Assembly (NCBI GenBank): GCA_023451855.1
Contig: JAEXXY010000146.1
Span: 1 to 5,227, forward strand
Length of the DNA: 5,227 nt
Origin: Actinomycetes bacterium
Lineage (GTDB): Bacteria > Actinomycetota > Actinomycetes > Actinomycetales > Dermatophilaceae
Reading direction: 5' to 3'
Positions within the stretch are counted from its first letter, which is position 1; each line of letters starts with the position of its first letter. A program made the translations under genes and the position numbers. The notes below the pieces were generated by a model. The model saw nothing but the letters and a program-made list of their open reading frames with translations, was not told the origin of the DNA and did no database searches. Shown here in pieces: positions 4,195 through 5,227 of the stretch.

Positions 4195-5227
4195 GTGACG
4201 TCCAGCGTGGCGGACGCCCTCGTCGGTCGGGTGATCGACGGCCGGTACCGCATTCTCTCCCACCTCGCAGACGGAGGCATGGCCTCGGTCTACGTGGCGC
4301 TCGACGGACGCCTCGACCGTGAGGTCGCGGTCAAGATCATGCGCCCGGGGCTGGCCGTCGACGACGTCTTCGTCGAGCGGTTCCGCAGCGAGGCCCGCTC
4401 TGCCGCACGCCTGAGCCACCCCAACGTCGTCGCCGTCTTCGACCAGGGCGAGGACGACGGTGACGTGTTCCTCGCGATGGAGCTCGTCGAGGGCAAGACG
4501 CTGCGCGACGTCATCCACGAGGAGTCGCCGCTTACGGCGCGCGAGGCCCTGGCGATCCTCGAGCCGATCCTGCTCGCGCTGCGCGCCGCCCACACGGCCG
4601 GGATGATCCACCGCGACGTCAAGCCCGAGAACGTCATCGTGCGCCACGACGGCGAGGTCAAGGTCGCCGACTTCGGCCTGGCCCGGGCCATCACCAACCA
4701 GACCGCGACCAGCCAGACCGGCGTCCTGCTCGGCACCGTGTCCTACCTCTCGCCCGAGCAGGTCGAGCGCGGGCAGGCCGACGCCCGCAGCGACGTCTAC
4801 GCCGCCGGACTGCTCCTGTTCGAGATGCTCACCGGCCGCAAGGCGGTCACCGGCGACACCCCGATCCAGATCGCCTACCAGCACGTCCACGGCTCGATCC
4901 CGTCGCCCTCGACGCTCGTGCCGACCGTGCCGGAGGCGCTCGACGACCTCGTCGCACGGGCCACGGCCCTCGACCCCGACCACCGCTTCGACTCCGCCAC
5001 GGAGTTCGTCGCCGCCCTCCGCCACGTGCGTCGCGGCCTGACGCCCATCGAGCTCGACCGACGCGGCAGCGTGAGCACCGGCGACACCGCGGTCGTGTCG
5101 CCGACCGGCTACCCCACGCCCGGCGCGAGCGACCCGGGTGACGGCCACGACGGCGCCGTCACCGACGCCGTGGCGGGAGCGGTCGCCGCACCCTCGACGC
5201 GTCGCGGCTCCTCCGCGAGCACCGACG
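4195..5227 (+). CDS. pknL: PknL-like Ser/Thr protein kinase (3' end beyond window)
   Basis: Hanks-type eukaryotic-like kinase; 344 complete codons are present and the frame is open to the window end. Kinase domain at about 18-278: glycine loop LADGGMASVY (24-33), VAVK with ATP-binding K47, helix-C E66 in FRSEARSAARLSHPN, catalytic HRDVKPEN (139-146, D141), DFG (159-161), activation segment with T172, S173 and T175 as candidate autophosphorylation sites, SPEQ (186-189) and SDVYAAG (199-205). All catalytic residues are present. The first Gly of the glycine loop is Ala (A25), as I recall for M. tuberculosis PknL (IASGG). Residues 280-344 form a low-complexity, Gly/Ser/Thr/Ala-rich juxtamembrane stretch; no membrane segment is reached, so whether PASTA domains follow outside is unknown. 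GTG 4195 is chosen because of the TAAACT box just upstream. Placement next to the Rv2175c homologue supports the PknL assignment. Confidence 0.9.
   Translation, partial: MTSSVADALVGRVIDGRYRILSHLADGGMASVYVALDGRLDREVAVKIMRPGLAVDDVFVERFRSEARSAARLSHPNVVAVFDQGEDDGDVFLAMELVEGKTLRDVIHEESPLTAREALAILEPILLALRAAHTAGMIHRDVKPENVIVRHDGEVKVADFGLARAITNQTATSQTGVLLGTVSYLSPEQVERGQADARSDVYAAGLLLFEMLTGRKAVTGDTPIQIAYQHVHGSIPSPSTLVPTVPEALDDLVARATALDPDHRFDSATEFVAALRHVRRGLTPIELDRRGSVSTGDTAVVSPTGYPTPGASDPGDGHDGAVTDAVAGAVAAPSTRRGSSASTD

Noticed and set aside
2965..5148. 727-residue minus-strand open frame opposite the LysM and kinase genes
   Set aside because: The plus-strand frames encode complete LysM/SLT and kinase motifs; the antisense product is a Gly/Arg/Val/Asp-rich shadow with no domain.

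Overview
The window is a very GC-rich stretch (roughly 70% by eye, with G/C-ending codons, GTG starts and sparse Shine-Dalgarno sites) from an actinomycete. The gene set matches a conserved actinobacterial neighbourhood corresponding, from memory, to Rv2172c-Rv2173-(Rv2174)-Rv2175c-pknL of Mycobacterium tuberculosis. A LysM/lytic transglycosylase gene sits next to the kinase. The arrangement resembles what I recall from Micrococcales (Intrasporangiaceae-like), but I cannot fix a genus from sequence alone.

Layout: (i) 1-127 has no convincing gene, only a GC-rich hairpin that may end metF transcription. (ii) metF (128-1036, minus) encodes a canonical 5,10-methylenetetrahydrofolate reductase. 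(iii) A ~117-bp divergent spacer separates it from a polyprenyl diphosphate synthase (1154-2248, plus). (iv) A 95-bp convergent spacer holds four degenerate 18-bp repeats that fold into two mutually exclusive strong hairpins. (v) 2344-2832 (minus) encodes an Rv2175c-family helix-turn-helix protein. (vi) A 243-bp divergent spacer contains an AT-rich island (about 36% GC over 50 bp), a 12-bp palindrome and three 9-bp direct repeats that look like an MtrA response-regulator site. (vii) 3076-4077 (plus) encodes a protein with two LysM domains and a C-terminal SLT/GH23 domain. (viii) Two hairpins form a strong terminator. (ix) An apparently leaderless promoter starts a PknL-like Ser/Thr kinase (4195 to window end, C-terminus missing).

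How the genes may work together: the kinase, the DNA-binding protein (whose M. tuberculosis counterpart is a PknL substrate) and the peptidoglycan-binding transglycosylase look like a cell-envelope signalling module. The prenyl synthase supplies isoprenoid chains, for example for menaquinone, carotenoids or polyprenyl carriers. metF serves methionine/one-carbon metabolism and is probably only a positional neighbour. No mobile element, CRISPR array, tRNA or rRNA is seen. This is a known conserved locus rather than an obviously new system. The less ordinary points are the putative MtrA site, the absence of any signal peptide on the transglycosylase, and the switch-like double hairpin.
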